DNA of 64,000 bases, taken from NCBI GenBank assembly GCA_963575745.1, contig CAUYUJ010014002.1, positions 1,161,916-1,225,915 of the forward strand, given 5' to 3'. The stretch is from Prorocentrum cordatum (lineage: Eukaryota; Sar; Dinophyceae; Prorocentrales; Prorocentraceae). Made by a program: the position numbers and the translations under genes. The notes under the pieces were generated by a model that was given only the letters and a program-made list of their open reading frames with translations, made no database searches and was not told where the DNA came from. Shown piece by piece: positions 11,450-22,049 of this stretch (the stretch's first letter is position 1; each line of letters opens with the position of its first letter).

Positions 11450-12240
11450 GGCCTGGCCCTCGGATCGAGGGCCCCCGATCTTGGGCACGCGAGGATCTTC
11501 GAGCACCCTGGATCCTGCATCCGGGGATCATCGATCGTGGGCCCGAGGATCTCGAGTCCTCGATCCGAGGATCGGGGGTCGAGCCTCGGCGATCGTCGAT
11601 CGTCCTCGTCGCCGTCGTCGGGCCCAGGCCGCCATCAACGAGGCTCGACCATCGATCCTCGGATCGGGGATCCTCGATCTTGGATCCGAGCATCTTCGAG
11701 CTCCTTGGATCCTAAGCCTCAGCGCCATCGATCTCGGAGACGAGGACCCTGGGCCCTCGATCCGAGGAGCGAGGATAGAACCCCGGCGATCGTCGATCGC
11801 CCTCGCGGCCGTCGTCGGGCTGAGGTCGCCATCAACAAGGCTCGATCCTCGATCCTCGGATTGAGGACCCTCGACGTTAGACCCGAGCATTCTCGAGTGC
11901 CTTGGGTCCTAGATCCGAGGATCATCGATCGTGGGCTCCAGGGTCATGGTTCGCCGATCCGAGGATCGAGGATCGAGCCTCGGCGATCGTTGATTGTCTT
12001 CGCGGCCGTCGTCGGGCCCAGGCCGCCATCAACGAGGCTCGACGCTCGCTTCCCGGATCAAGGGCCCCCCAACCTGGACCCGGACATCCCGAGCACCTTG
12101 GATCCTAGATCCGATGAGTTCGATATTGGACCCGAGGGTCTCGGGTCCTCGATCCGAGAGTCGAGGCTCGAGCATCGGCGATCGTTGACCATCGTCGTCG
12201 CCGTCGTCGCGCCCAGGCAGCGAGGCCAGAGGGTCGTCGA
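11450..12240. repeat. 197-bp GATC-rich satellite (about four copies)
   Basis: The landmark CGGCGATCGTCGATCG-like block falls at 11587, 11784, 11982 and 12176, giving spacings of 197, 198 and 194. Each copy also holds GCCGTCGTCGGGCCCAGGCC and ATCAACGAGGCTCGA. The rest of each unit is a maze of short palindromes such as CTCGATCCGAGGATCGAGG-like sequence. The long open frame across it follows from the repeat. Confidence 0.85.
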
Positions 12241-12399
12241 GGCTCGATGCGGCGCAGTCTACGTCGTGCCTCTACGTGGTGCAATCTTCGCGGGGAGACG
12301 CGTCATGCGGCGGGCGAGTCGGCGATGGCGATGTCGAGTCGGCGACGTCGAGTCGGCGACGGCGACGGCGGCGGCGACCTCGCGTCATCGAGTCGGCGA

Positions 12400-12625
12400 C
12401 GGCGACGGCAACAAAGACAGCAAGCAACAACGACAACAGCAGCAGCAACAACAGCAACAATAACACCAGCAGCACCAGCAACCAGCATAACAACAGCAAG
12501 CAACAACAGCAGCAACAACAGCAGCAACCAAAACAGCCATAACAGCAGCAACAACATGCACGCGACGACAACAGCAAGCAACAGCAGAAGCAGCGACAGC
12601 AACACTACCCACAAACAACGACAAC
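12400..12625. repeat. CAA/CAG low-complexity tract
   Basis: AACAACAGCAGCAACA-type triplet DNA; translations are poly-Gln, poly-Asn or poly-Ser according to frame. Confidence 0.85.
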
Positions 12626-12789
12626 ACCAACGACCATCCGAACCATCCAGGCCCATGTGACTATCGAGCCCCGAGCCAACCAGAGTCTGCAGCCAGGGGC
12701 GCGCGGCCAAGCCAGCGGTCGCGGCGAGGCGCTTCCGCTCGAGATCAGGATCGAGACGGAGCGAGAGAACACGGGGGGGCCGAGCAAGC

Positions 12790-13311
12790 AGCCGCGAGGG
12801 CGAACGCGAGGGCGCCCAGGTCCAGGTCCACGCCGAGACCCTGGACAGCCGCGCCGTCGAGGGCAGCCGCGCCGGCGAGGACGGCGTGGCCGTCGAGGAC
12901 AGCCGGGCCTTCGAGGACAGCCAGCCCGTCGAAGAACAACCCGAGGGCGCCGCGCTCCAGGACGAGCAGCTTCGGGGCAAGAGCAGCGAGCTCAACGGGG
13001 GCGAGCTCGTGGACGTGGCCGAGGACAACGAGCTCACGGTCAAGCCGCCCGCCGAGCAGCTCGAGGACAGCTACCCCGAGGAAAAGCAGGTCGAGAACGG
13101 CCGGCCCGAGGGCGACCAGCTCGACGTCGTCGAGTCCAGGCCCCAAGTCGCCCGGCCCCAGCTCGCGGAGATCGGGGGCGACTTCGCGCCGGCAAGTCAG
13201 GACTCGCCAGTGGCCGCCCCTGACGAGGGCGCCGATGCCATTTCGAGGGCGTCTTTCCAGCGGTCGTCGAGCCGTTGGGGGCCTCGACCGAGCGCTCGGG
13301 CCGCGCTGTAG
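12790..13311 (+). CDS. Possible exon encoding an acidic repetitive protein
   Basis: A plus-strand frame ending in TAG at 13309-13311 encodes an acidic, Gln/Glu-rich chain unlike its Arg/Ala-rich neighbours. It starts with imperfect VE(D/G)SRA repeats (AVEGSRAGEDGVAVEDSRAF) and continues through SSELNGGELVDVAEDNELTV and PEEKQVENGRPEGDQLDVVE. No ATG is seen near the left end, so if real it is an internal or terminal exon. No domain is recognised. The other frames are also open, so composition is the only support. Confidence 0.3.
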   Translation, partial: SREGEREGAQVQVHAETLDSRAVEGSRAGEDGVAVEDSRAFEDSQPVEEQPEGAALQDEQLRGKSSELNGGELVDVAEDNELTVKPPAEQLEDSYPEEKQVENGRPEGDQLDVVESRPQVARPQLAEIGGDFAPASQDSPVAAPDEGADAISRASFQRSSSRWGPRPSARAAL

Positions 13312-13319
13312 CGGGCAGG

Positions 13320-13760
13320 GGAAACAACGACGGCACCTGCAGAAACAACAGCAAGCAAACGCAGGAACAGCAGCAACAACAGCAACACAAATCACACCAG
13401 CAACCAACACAACAACAAGCGACAACAGCAACGACATCAGCAACAATAATCTGCTAACGAACGGAAGCTAAGAACACCAACGCGAGCTAGGAAAAAGAAG
13501 CTGACATGAGTAATCCAACAAGAAGCTGGCAACAGGAAACTGACAATGATATTCGAACAAGAAGTCACCAACAAGGAGCTAAGCTTACCAGCAACAGCAA
13601 TCAGGGAACAACAGTAAACCCAGGCAACAGCACTAGCAATAAGCTAACAGCAAGAAGCTCACATCATCAACAAGAGCCACAAGCAACAGCAGAAACAAGA
13701 AGCCAACGATAGCGATCTAAGCACAATCAGCGCACAACGGCAAGAAACTAAGCAACGATC
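13320..13760. repeat. CAA-rich low-complexity tract
   Basis: Irregular AACAGCAA/ACAACAGC text with CTAACA and AAGAAGC interruptions. No gene is seen. Confidence 0.7.
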
Positions 13761-13780
13761 CACGGCCACGCTGGCTCAAG
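13760..13780 (+). other. Possible decayed spliced-leader relic
   Basis: The 21 bases ending TGGCTCAAG at 13780 match the dinoflagellate spliced-leader core at 15 of 21 positions, including the last nine. Five of the six differences are transitions. An open frame follows directly. The match is poor enough to be chance. Confidence 0.2.
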
Positions 13781-14467
13781 TTTTTGATCTTCGAGCCAGA
13801 GCAGCTCTGCAGCGAGGCCTCGACGGGGCGAGGCGCGATCAGGACGCCGACCAAACAGTCGAGTCTGTCGGCCTTCTGGGGTCTGGCAAGCTCACGCGCG
13901 GAGATCCCGGGCCCCCGCGGAGAGATCAGGGATTCGCCCTGCGAGAGCGCCGCATCGGCCGCGAGCTTCTACAGGGACTTCGCGGCCGAGAGGCTGGAGG
14001 CTGAGCGAGCCAACGAGAATCTCCCCCCTGGCCCCCGACCGCCTCAGATTTTCTTTACGGGCTCCTTCCCGCGCGTGTGCGATTGAAAACGACCGGGAAG
14101 AATTTGCGGGTGCAAGCAGAGAACCAAGGTCCCGAATCTCTTCGCTTCCGCATCCTATGTCGGTTTCTTGTTTTCTCTGAGCGCCCCGCGCAGCCTGGTC
14201 ACCTCGCCCCCTCTCCTCCTCTGCTTTCGAACGATCGCTCGCTCAATCACTCGCGCGCCATCATCATCAGGACACCTTCAGCATCTTCGCGCATTCACTC
14301 ACCCGACCATTCGCGCCATCATCGTCCGTCACACGCTCGCCCACGCGATCGCCCCATTACGCAATCAATCACTCGCGCCCAACCGTTCACCCCATTATCA
14401 TCAGTCACGCACTCACCGCGCACGATCGCGCTATCACGCACTCGATCACCCACGCACCATGATCACC
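13781..14467. other. Unassigned region
   Basis: Open frames around 13784-14086 are short and not recognised; TCACTCGCGC/CACGC-type short repeats fill 14230-14460. Confidence 0.4.
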
Positions 14468-14469
14468 AC

Positions 14470-14472
14470 TGG

Positions 14473-14542
<70 letters not shown>

Positions 14543-14545
14543 TCA
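14470..14545. repeat. (ATC)n microsatellite
   Basis: About 24 ATC triplets, almost uninterrupted. Translated, it gives the poly-His or poly-Ile seen in open frames here. Confidence 0.95.
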
Positions 14546-14593
14546 CCGCAATCAGCACCATCACTCACACCATCATGATCATCATTCGCCTGT

Positions 14594-15034
14594 GTGTCGT
14601 CCCAGCCGAGGGCCTCGTCTGCGGGCGAACTGCAAGGAAGTCTCGGGCGGGGGCCCCCTCCCAATGGTGCTCGCGCTTCATGTTCGAGTCCGACGAGGGT
14701 CGCCGAGGCGAATCTCCCGGACAGGGCCCCGAAGGCCAAGACGCGCCCCCCCCGGAAGTTCCAGGCCCGGGCGAAAGCGCAGGCGCTCGACGAGGCGAAG
14801 GCGAAGGCGCAGGAACAGGCGGGCCTCAAGGTCGGCGAGGACCCCCCTCGGCGCGGCACAGCGGCCCGCGCCGCCGTGGAGGGTGTCCGCGAGGGCAGGC
14901 GCGGCAGGGCCCAGGACGTCTGGCGAGTCTTGGGCGCCGAGGGCACATGCATCCCCCGGGCGCTCGAGGTCGAGGCCGCGGCGATCTTCCAGATCGCGAG
15001 CGGCCGGGTTCGGGGGCCCACGCGCGCTCGCTAG
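14594..15034 (+). CDS. Possible exon encoding an Ala/Lys-rich helical segment
   Basis: The frame ending in TAG at 15032-15034 encodes a stretch with helix-like periodicity (KFQARAKAQALDEAKAKAQE) followed by RRGRAQDVWRVLGAEGT and ALEVEAAAIFQIASGR. This is the most protein-like frame between 14.5 and 15.1 kb. No family is recognised and no ATG is placed well, so exon limits are unknown. Confidence 0.3.
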   Translation: MSSQPRASSAGELQGSLGRGPPPNGARASCSSPTRVAEANLPDRAPKAKTRPPRKFQARAKAQALDEAKAKAQEQAGLKVGEDPPRRGTAARAAVEGVREGRRGRAQDVWRVLGAEGTCIPRALEVEAAAIFQIASGRVRGPTRAR

Positions 15035-16456
15035 CCACTGGCCTTCGCCCGCCATCGCCGGAGGAGGAGGGAGAGGAGGGCGAGGAGGAGGAGGGGGAGG
15101 AGGAGGAGGCGGGGGTAGGACGGATCAGGGAAGAGGACAAGGGGAGCTGTTGGAAGCAACTGGGAGCGGCGGAAGCGAAAACGGAAGCGAAGGCGGAAAC
15201 TCGGGGCCAGGCGGCGGCGGAAGTGGGCGGAAGTTGGCGGCAACGGAGGCAAGCCTTGTCGGCTCAAAGAATACGAACGCCGTTCCCTTTCCGAGTTGGG
15301 TCGCAATTCCCAGCCCGACCGCGCGCAATGGCTCTTGCGCACCGTCTGTCAATGCCGCCGCGGTCTCCTGGAACACCTCGGCCGCCCTGTACGAGAACTA
15401 CTATGACGTTGCGACCATCGAAGTCAACCATGTCTTCGCCTACGGCCGTGGACACTTTCGTCGTCGCTTTCGTGGCCATATACGTCTTTGACGCTGTGGA
15501 CAGCCACGCCTTCAATTCCGCAACCCACGGAACGAACTTTTTGGTCGAGCACACGTTTGGGCCCTCTGGCTGCGACGATGGTATGGTGCACTCCCTCCTT
15601 TTTTTCTTCGCCGGTGAGGTGAGCGCTGACCAGCTGCCCGACTGGCCTGGACTCCCAAATGCTGCGAACAAGCGGATCTCGTACTTATGGAAAGAGCAAA
15701 GGCTTATGGGAGGCGTTGGGCCCTTGTCGCGCGCTACGTGCGGACCGTTTTTGGGGGCCGTTGTGCTTCTCAGTTACCGTCGTTGCTTCGCCAGGGACAT
15801 GGACTCAGTCAACATGCGCGCCACTTTCGACGCCGTGCTTTTTGGGAGTTTTGTCATGCACGTCACCGTCCACATACCTACTCTTCCCCGTTCTCGGATG
15901 AGCTCAGGATGTTGAGTAGGCTTTACATTGCAACAAGTTGTACGTTTCGGGAGGGAGCTGGCTCACGGCATCTTCCGCTATGTACCTGCGATGGTAGGGA
16001 AACACACAGGCCGTTCGCGATGACCTCTCGGGGCTTACCGCCCTGGGAGGGTGCGCCTCCAGCCTGCCCCGCCCTTGTCCTCCCTCTCCCCCGCAAGCGC
16101 GGGCGTCTTCGATTTGTGCGTGCTAGTTGCTGATTTCGGCCTTGCCGATGGCCGCCCCGCCCCAGAGAGGGGCTCGGGGCGCCTCTTCTGCAGTGCCGCC
16201 TCCGCAGAGGCGGGGGCGCGCAGGGGTGGAACTAACACTTGCAGGGTGTAGCGTCGGTTAAAAGGAAGCGGGGGCGGAAGCCGGTGGAAAGTTCGGGGCC
16301 AAGGCGGAAGCCAGCGGGAGCTAATGAGTGCTTGCGGGATCCGGAGCCTCACGCGCCATGGTCGGGCAGGACTACGAGTTCCCCGAGCCGCAGAAGCTGG
16401 GCTGGCGAGCGCGCAAGGGGCTCTGGCGCGCCGAGCTCGCCAAGTAGTGCGCGACC
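15035..16456. other. Unassigned region with competing open frames
   Basis: A GGAGGA tract covers 15058-15118. From 15260 to 15915 both strands carry frames with some protein-like segments (plus: DTFVVAFVAIYVFDAVDSHA; minus: KKFVPWVAELKAWLSTAS). I cannot decide between them and call neither. Confidence 0.3.
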
Positions 16457-17260
16457 ATGAAATGCGAGCATATCAAGACGGGCGACGCACTCGAGCTGGG
16501 CACGGCGCGCGCGATGCCCGGCGAGATCGATGAGCGCGCGGGCGCCCCCGAGACCGCCGCGGCGGTCGAGCCCGCGGCGGCCGTCGCTTGGGCTCGAGGG
16601 GGCCAGGGCGAGGGCGTGCCCGCCGGCCAGCCGCGGCCGAATCATAATTGCTTGGCCGAGAGAGTCGAGGGGGCCGAGCGCCTGCTGATCGCGGTGCGCC
16701 CCGAGGCCCACGCGCCCTACACCCACTTAAAGCGCCCAAGATGCAGGGAGCGGGCGCGGCCGTCGAGCGCAGCGACGCCCTCGAGAAGCCGCCCGAGAAC
16801 GCCAGGCAGGCCACCGCGAGGACCCCCTGAAAGCTCGGCGCCATTGGCCTTGTCGAGGAAGGCCCTCCTAGCAGCAGCGAAGCGTTCCAAGTGGACGGCT
16901 GGTCCAGCTGTCGCTGGGCGACGAGGCGGGTCGGGAGCGCCTTGCGCGAGATCCAAGGCGAAGGCCGCGAGCCGCCCATCAGCATCAGCACGGCGCGCGC
17001 TCGAGGCAGCGACGGGGTCCAGAAGCTTCAGGGCGCGAGCGACAATCGTGCTGCCAGGGCCAACCGCGCCAGAGCCCAAGCGCAAGACCTTTTGGGGGGC
17101 TTTCGCGGCAGCCTGGGCGCGCGCGCGCACCAAGTGTTTGCCCCGCAAGGGCGGCTCCAAGGGGTGCCAGGCCTGCGCGGGCGAGTTCCCCGAGACCGTT
17201 CGCAAGAGAGGTTTCCCGGCGACGGCGGCCGAGGATCTCCGGAGCGCGGGCCAGCTTTAG
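16457..17260 (+). CDS. Possible protein-coding frame with Cys-rich basic C-terminus
   Basis: An ATG-led frame of 267 codons (ATG at 16457) ends at 17258-17260. It begins MKCEHIKTGDALELGTARAM and is Ala/Glu-rich for 90 residues; the middle is Arg/Pro/Ser-rich, which may mean an intron or a frame change near 16740. The last third reads PEPKRKTFWGAFAAAWARAR and then a basic Cys-containing segment (KCLPRKGGSKGCQACAGEFP). No domain is recognised. An antisense frame of 162 codons is also open, so the call rests on the real ATG and on composition. Confidence 0.3.
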   Translation: MKCEHIKTGDALELGTARAMPGEIDERAGAPETAAAVEPAAAVAWARGGQGEGVPAGQPRPNHNCLAERVEGAERLLIAVRPEAHAPYTHLKRPRCRERARPSSAATPSRSRPRTPGRPPRGPPESSAPLALSRKALLAAAKRSKWTAGPAVAGRRGGSGAPCARSKAKAASRPSASARRALEAATGSRSFRARATIVLPGPTAPEPKRKTFWGAFAAAWARARTKCLPRKGGSKGCQACAGEFPETVRKRGFPATAAEDLRSAGQL

Positions 17261-17420
17261 GCACGAGATCTCGAAGGGGCGCCAAGGATCTCGAAGGGGC
17301 GCCAAGGATCACCATCATCATCATCATCCTCATCATCATCATCATCATCGTCATCAGCATCATCATCATCATCATCATCATCATCGGCATCATCATCATC
17401 AGCATCATCGCCACCATCCT
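17260..17420. repeat. 20-bp duplication and (ATC)n microsatellite
   Basis: ATCTCGAAGGGGCGCCAAGG occurs twice in tandem at about 17269-17308, followed from 17311 by ATC triplets with occasional CTC, GTC and AGC variants. Confidence 0.9.
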
Positions 17421-17554
17421 CCAACATGCTGGGGGAGCGTTTATTATCCCCCGTGGGCCCCGGGCTTAATTTTCCCATCGGTTTTATACCAGGGGCAATT
17501 GGTTACCGCGAAACTGGCAGCGCTAGCGGTGGTCGCCGGAGCGGTCGGAGCGAA

Positions 17555-17556
<2 letters not shown>

Positions 17557-17596
<40 letters not shown>

Positions 17597-17602
17597 TATA
17601 TA
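17557..17602. repeat. (TA)n microsatellite
   Basis: More than twenty TA dinucleotides with one G interruption, the only long TA run in this GC-rich window. Confidence 0.95.
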
Positions 17603-17605
17603 CGG

Positions 17606-18139
17606 TCCGAGTATAGGGCGAGCTTGGCAATTCCTCGTGGGATTACGATTCCGAGGAGACATGGGACAAGGGAAACAGCTATTGGCGGCGGGGGCAAGGA
17701 GTAATGGAGGTCGTTGCAAGCCGCGATGACACCTGTGTTGAGCGATCAGCGCCAGGGTGCCCCGAGGGCTTGTCGAATAGAACATATGGCCAAAAACACT
17801 TGACCGACCACCTCGCACGCCCACCACCATTCTACAACATGAGGCGTTTCATGAAAATGTTTGTTTTCGAAAGTCGAAGGTGTTGATTTTTCGTCCCTGG
17901 CGGAAGGCGGTGGAAGGCTGGCGGGGGGCGGCGGCAGCAAAACGAGGCCGCCTCTGCAGATTTTGGTTCTCGGGACAGTTTTGGTCCACGGCGCTCCTCC
18001 GGTTCTTTCTGCTCGTTTGGTCTTCGGCGCGCCATTGGCTTTCTGCGCGTCCTTTGAGTGCGGCGACCTGTTGGTCGGCGGCGCCCTTCTTTTCGGTTTC
18101 CGGCGCTCCACTGGTCTTCGGAGCTTCGCTTCCGAGGAG
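17606..18139. other. Unassigned region
   Basis: No repeat or protein signature is recognised. Confidence 0.3.
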
Positions 18140-18500
18140 CAGACAAAATGGGGAGGGGGGGGGGCCTCCGGCGGGGGAGATCCAAGAGAGGGGGGGGCGG
18201 GCAGACAAGCCCCCCCCCACACCTTTTTGGGGGAAGGAAGGGGCGGGGAGATGGGGCTTCCGGGGCGCGGGGGCGGCATGGGCGAGGAAAATGGAAGGGG
18301 GGTGGGGGGAGGGGGGACTTCCGGCAGGGGGGGTCCAACGGGAGGGGCGGTGGGGTAGCTAAGCCCCCCTCCCCCCGATCGGAAGGAAGGGGGGGGGGGG
18401 GGGCAGCTTCCGGCGCGCGAGAGGGAAGGGGGGAGGTGGTTTCCGAGGGGCGAGAAAAAAAAGAAGTGGGGGGGTCTGGCAAGGGGGGGGGCGGCTAAGC
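18140..18500. other. Poly-G-rich tract with G-quadruplex potential
   Basis: At least a dozen runs of five or more G on the plus strand, separated by short spacers, satisfy the usual four-run G-quadruplex pattern many times over. No coding signal. Confidence 0.7.
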
Positions 18501-18652
18501 CCCGAAATGGGACGAATTACAACCGACTAGTGCCAATTCCAATGCAACCAGAAATGGGAGTGACCGACCGTTCGGAGCGAATGGCAACCAGAAATGGGAC
18601 CAATTACAACCATGGGATCGTCAAAGAAAAAATTCTTTCTTCTTCAGAAGTA

Positions 18653-18785
18653 CTTCGATTCCTTAGGATTCCTTAGGATTCTTAGGATCCCTTGGGATCC
18701 TTCGGAATTCCTCAGGATTCCTCCGAATTCCTTCAGGAATCCTTCAGAATCTTTACGAATCCATAGGAATCCGGAGAAATCCTTA
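18653..18785. repeat. ~10-bp tandem repeat (AGGATTCCTT type)
   Basis: TTAGGATTCC, TTGGGATCC, TCGGAATTCC and similar decamers follow each other for about 130 bp; many contain a palindromic GGATCC or GGAATTCC core. Confidence 0.85.
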
Positions 18786-18789
18786 GGGG

Positions 18790-19275
18790 AAGGGGGCGCT
18801 TTGGGGGCCTTCTTGGGGCCTCTTTGGGCCACTCTGAGGGCCCTCTTGGGGCCTTCTTGGAGCCCTCCTGGGGCTCTTATTTTCCTTTCTTGGTGCCCAA
18901 ATCAGCCCTAGAAGGGCCAACTCTCGAGGGCTGCAGGGGGGCCCAGGAGAGTCACGTCCTATGGGGGCTCAGATTGGACCTCGCCATCCCTTGGGGGGGG
19001 GCTGCGATCTGCGAAACTGTCGCCACTTTCGAGGGGTGCTGGTGGGCCCAGTGGACTGGCGTCCTACAGGGGGCCCTAGAAGAGCCCGAAACGGCCGTAA
19101 GAGGGAAAAGCAACCGAAAAACATGTTATTGTTCGGAAAGGAGCGGGAAGAACAATCGAAACATATTCTATGTTTCGGAAGGGGGCGCTCTGGGGCCTTC
19201 TTGGGGTCTCTCTGGGCCACTCTTAGGGCCCTCTTGGGGGCTTTTTGGAGCCCTCCTGGGGGCCTCGTAGGACCA
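18790..19275. repeat. Two copies of a CTTGGGGCC-rich block
   Basis: The segment with GGGCCACTCTGAGGGCCCTC and TTGGAGCCCTCCTGGGG (about 18795-18880) recurs with small changes at 19185-19270. Similar CTCTTGGGGCC text appears at 28425-28545, so the motif is dispersed. Confidence 0.8.
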
Positions 19276-20078
19276 AGAATCTATGCAATTCGGTGCGCTT
19301 TTGCTTACAGTTCGGTGCCCTCTTGCTCATCTTAACATAGTGCTTGCGCGCAGACCAAACTGAGACCAAGTCCAACTCTGGCACGTATGTTGGCTTCCAG
19401 AACCTCTGCGTTGACATGAGAGGTGCCACTTGGTCCTCACAGTCGTTCTGGGCTTCTCTACACTTAAAACCTTAGTGTGAGGCTATCCCAAGCAAGTTGG
19501 GATTGGGCCCAGTTTGCTTTTCGCACTGGTCGGGATTGGTCCCAGTTGGTTGGGATTGGGCCCAGTTGGTTGGGATTCGGCCCACATGCGGCTAAGCCCC
19601 CCCCTCCCCCTTTTTAGGGGTGGCGCCACGGGCGCGCTCTCTCCCGCGCGCTTATAAATGCGTCTAGCGCGAGGATAGCTGAATGTCCGGAGGGAAAAAC
19701 ACAGAGACACAATTAATCGTCGATCCCCCGGAAAATATAGGAAAATATGGGAAGTGTGGGGGGGAAGACGAACATCCAAAAATATAGAATAAAGTATGGG
19801 AAATCCTTTAACGTGTGTGTATTTATTTGTGTGTCCCAGGGACCCTTTAGAATGGTGATGGTGACCGCTGAGTTCTTTTATGGGGTCGCACAGGAAGCGG
19901 TTCGCGTGCTGCCGTTTCGACAGGAAGTCCCCGGGGCAGGTGCTGCTTACGCGGGCCGCCCGAGCAGCGCGGCTCTGGGCCCCTCGCGCGAGGCGCAGCC
20001 TGTCGACAGAACTTCTCGAGTCTGCGCGCGCGCGAAGGTGCGTTCGGCGCGAAGCTTCCGCGAGCCCCAGCGACAGGG
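19276..20078. other. Unassigned region with GGGATTGGGCCCAGTTGGTT repeats
   Basis: GTTGGGATTGGGCCCAGTT-like units occur four times between 19495 and 19580. The rest is unassigned. Confidence 0.5.
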
Positions 20079-21345
20079 TCAGGTCAGCGGGTCCTCCTGC
20101 TCAGCGGGGTGGAGGAGCTTCGCCGCGCCCGGCCGGTCTGCCAGGGCCGCCTGCCGCGAGGGGCGCGCGACGTCTTCCACGTCGCCGCGCAAAGCGTCGA
20201 TGCTATGATGCTCCGCGGCGGCCCCAAACGTCCATCGCCAAGGAGCGACGTCGCTCGCCTCCCCATAGAAGTTGGCGCCGGCTCCGGCGAACATATATGA
20301 CTGAAGAAGCGAAAAGACGAAGGATGGGTACATCTTTTCTGCAGGATCCATCATTCGCAGGGTACCTGTAAAGGGCCTGCCACAAGTCTGCACCGTCGCC
20401 CCGTCTCGAGGGCCGGCACTCTGGATCAGCAGCCCGTTTGGCCGCGAACTCATCAGCGTGCCGTTCAATTGATTGTTTTCGTATCCGCTTTTGACGCCAA
20501 GCTCTCGAAGTGAATTGATTCTCGCGGTTCCCGCGACCACGGCCCTTGCGACCAACGGTAGTCGGTCTCCGCCAGCTCCGGCGACAGCTGTATGCGAGGC
20601 GTGCCAGACCGAACTGAGGTAGCCAACAGAACTGCCGGAGACCGGCGCGGGGTGGAAGCCTGCGCGGGCGAGGCCTCCGTCGGCGCGGCCTTCATGGGCG
20701 TAGTCTTCATGGGAGTGGCATGTTGTCTTGAGCACGGCACCGGGTCAGCGCCCGCGATGCCGGCCTTGAGCATTCGCCGAGACTTCGGGTTCGGCGGGCC
20801 ATTGTCCGCCCCCGTGTCCCCAGGCAAATCGAAAGACGCGTCTCGTGGAAATGCACCAAAGAAAGGGCCCTACAGGTACCTCGCCAAGCGCTGTCCCCTG
20901 GCATTCGTCGGCGCATCGCTGACGCGGCAAATCGCTGTCCCTGGCGAGGAGCGTCTCGGGCCACCAGTTTAGAAGGTGTCGGTGGGAATCATCAGTAATG
21001 CGTTGCGTACCAAGCAGTTCCCACGCCTGGCAACGGATCCGCGCAAACCATCTAGATCCACCTCGGCGCCCATCTCTAGCATTGAATTCTTGAGCTGCTC
21101 GCGTGGAGGCGGCAGCACGGACATGGCGCATTCGGGCGCAATGACGAGCGCCACACCTTTGACGGACAATCACCAGCGCGAGCACACCTGCGTGCAAATT
21201 TGAGCGGTCTGTGCCAGCATGAGCCAAGGTGGCTACAGTTCTTGACGATGATGGCACGCACTTCGCTGGCGTAGCCCTGTTCCCTGAGCGCCATCGTCAC
21301 GGATAGCGGCCGCGCTGTGAGACCACCCCACGCGCACATGCTCAT
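20079..21345 (-). pseudogene. Broken minus-strand coding region, unknown protein
   Basis: On the minus strand protein-like segments follow one another but in different frames. From the 5' side: MALREQGYASEVRAIIVKNC (about 21316-21257), then APECAMSVLPPPREQLKNSM and GAEVDLDGLRGSVARRGNCL (21140-20969, ending in a stop), and last an open frame at 20735-20079 containing YLSSVWHASHTAVAGAGGDR, GYENNQLNGTLMSSRPNGLL and FVFSLLQSYMFAGAGANFYG, which ends in TGA. The last frame has no ATG at its left edge. The changes of frame could mark introns (AG/GT-like text around GGTACCTGT and TTTACAGGTACC) or decay. The family is not recognised. The region stops where family B satellite begins. Confidence 0.35.
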
Positions 21346-21540
21346 GGTGTGGAGTGTGTCCCTCGCCCGCTATGCCCTGGACGACCGTCACGGATAGCGG
21401 CCACCCTCAAAGACCACCCCATGCGTACCCCCTACGGTGTCGAGAATACGCAACGCCTGCGTTACCCTTGACGACCGTCACGGATAGCGGCCGCGCTCAG
21501 AGACAACCCCGCGCGCATCCCCCATGATTTTGAGAATTTG
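21346..21540. repeat. Family B satellite, subfamily B1 (90-bp period)
   Basis: Monomers with CACGGATAGCGGCCGC, GACCACCCCATGCG and ATTTGCCACGCCTG landmarks; CACGGATAGCGG starts at 21389 and 21479, exactly 90 apart. Confidence 0.9.
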
Positions 21541-22049
21541 CCACGCCTGTTGTGTCCTGGACCCCCCCCTACTACCTGGTCGTGGATTGGACTGCCACCC
21601 AGGGCCTCTTCCGCTTCACCCGGTGGCACAACGTTGCACATCGCCTTCGTGGTGCTCTTCTTCTTCCTGGGCCTCCTCCGCATCATCTGGTGGCACAACG
21701 TTGCTCATCGCCTTCGTGGTGCTCTTCTCCCTCCTGGGCGTCGACCTGGTCAATGGCACGTCCGCCCCCGCTGGACTTGAGGCTGGTATTCGCGACGTGC
21801 CGTTGACGGCTACACCATCTCCACCACCTTCCGGGTCTTCGCCACCAGCCCCCGTCCACGGCGTATTTTCTCCTTTGCAAGCTCTTCGGCTCCGCCTGCA
21901 CCCCGGGTTCCACCTGCTCTGGCCGCCTGAGGCCCCGCCTTCCTGCGCCCTGTCTCCCTAATTAAAGCTGCGCGTAGCCCGCCTAGCTTTTCGCGGAAGA
22001 GGTTCGCTCTCGCCCCGTCGACCGCCCTCTCAGACCACCCCCTTGCGCC
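21541..22049. other. Non-satellite island inside family B
   Basis: About 500 bp unrelated to the satellite. A ~69-bp direct duplication (GGTGGCACAACGTTGC, then CATCGCCTTCGTGGTGCTCT) lies at 21622-21750. On the minus strand a frame over 22030-21810 looks protein-like (ARANLFREKLGGLRAALIRE, AKEKIRRGRGLVAKTRKVVE). On the plus strand a hydrophobic segment (GGTTLLIAFVVLFSLLGVDL) is also open. Neither is recognised. Confidence 0.4.

Noticed and set aside
10775-12463. 562-codon open frame
   Set aside because: It runs across the 197-bp satellite into CAA repeats, is Arg/Ala-rich, and the other frames are open as well.
14467-14545. Poly-histidine protein segment
   Set aside because: It is the ATC microsatellite read in one frame.
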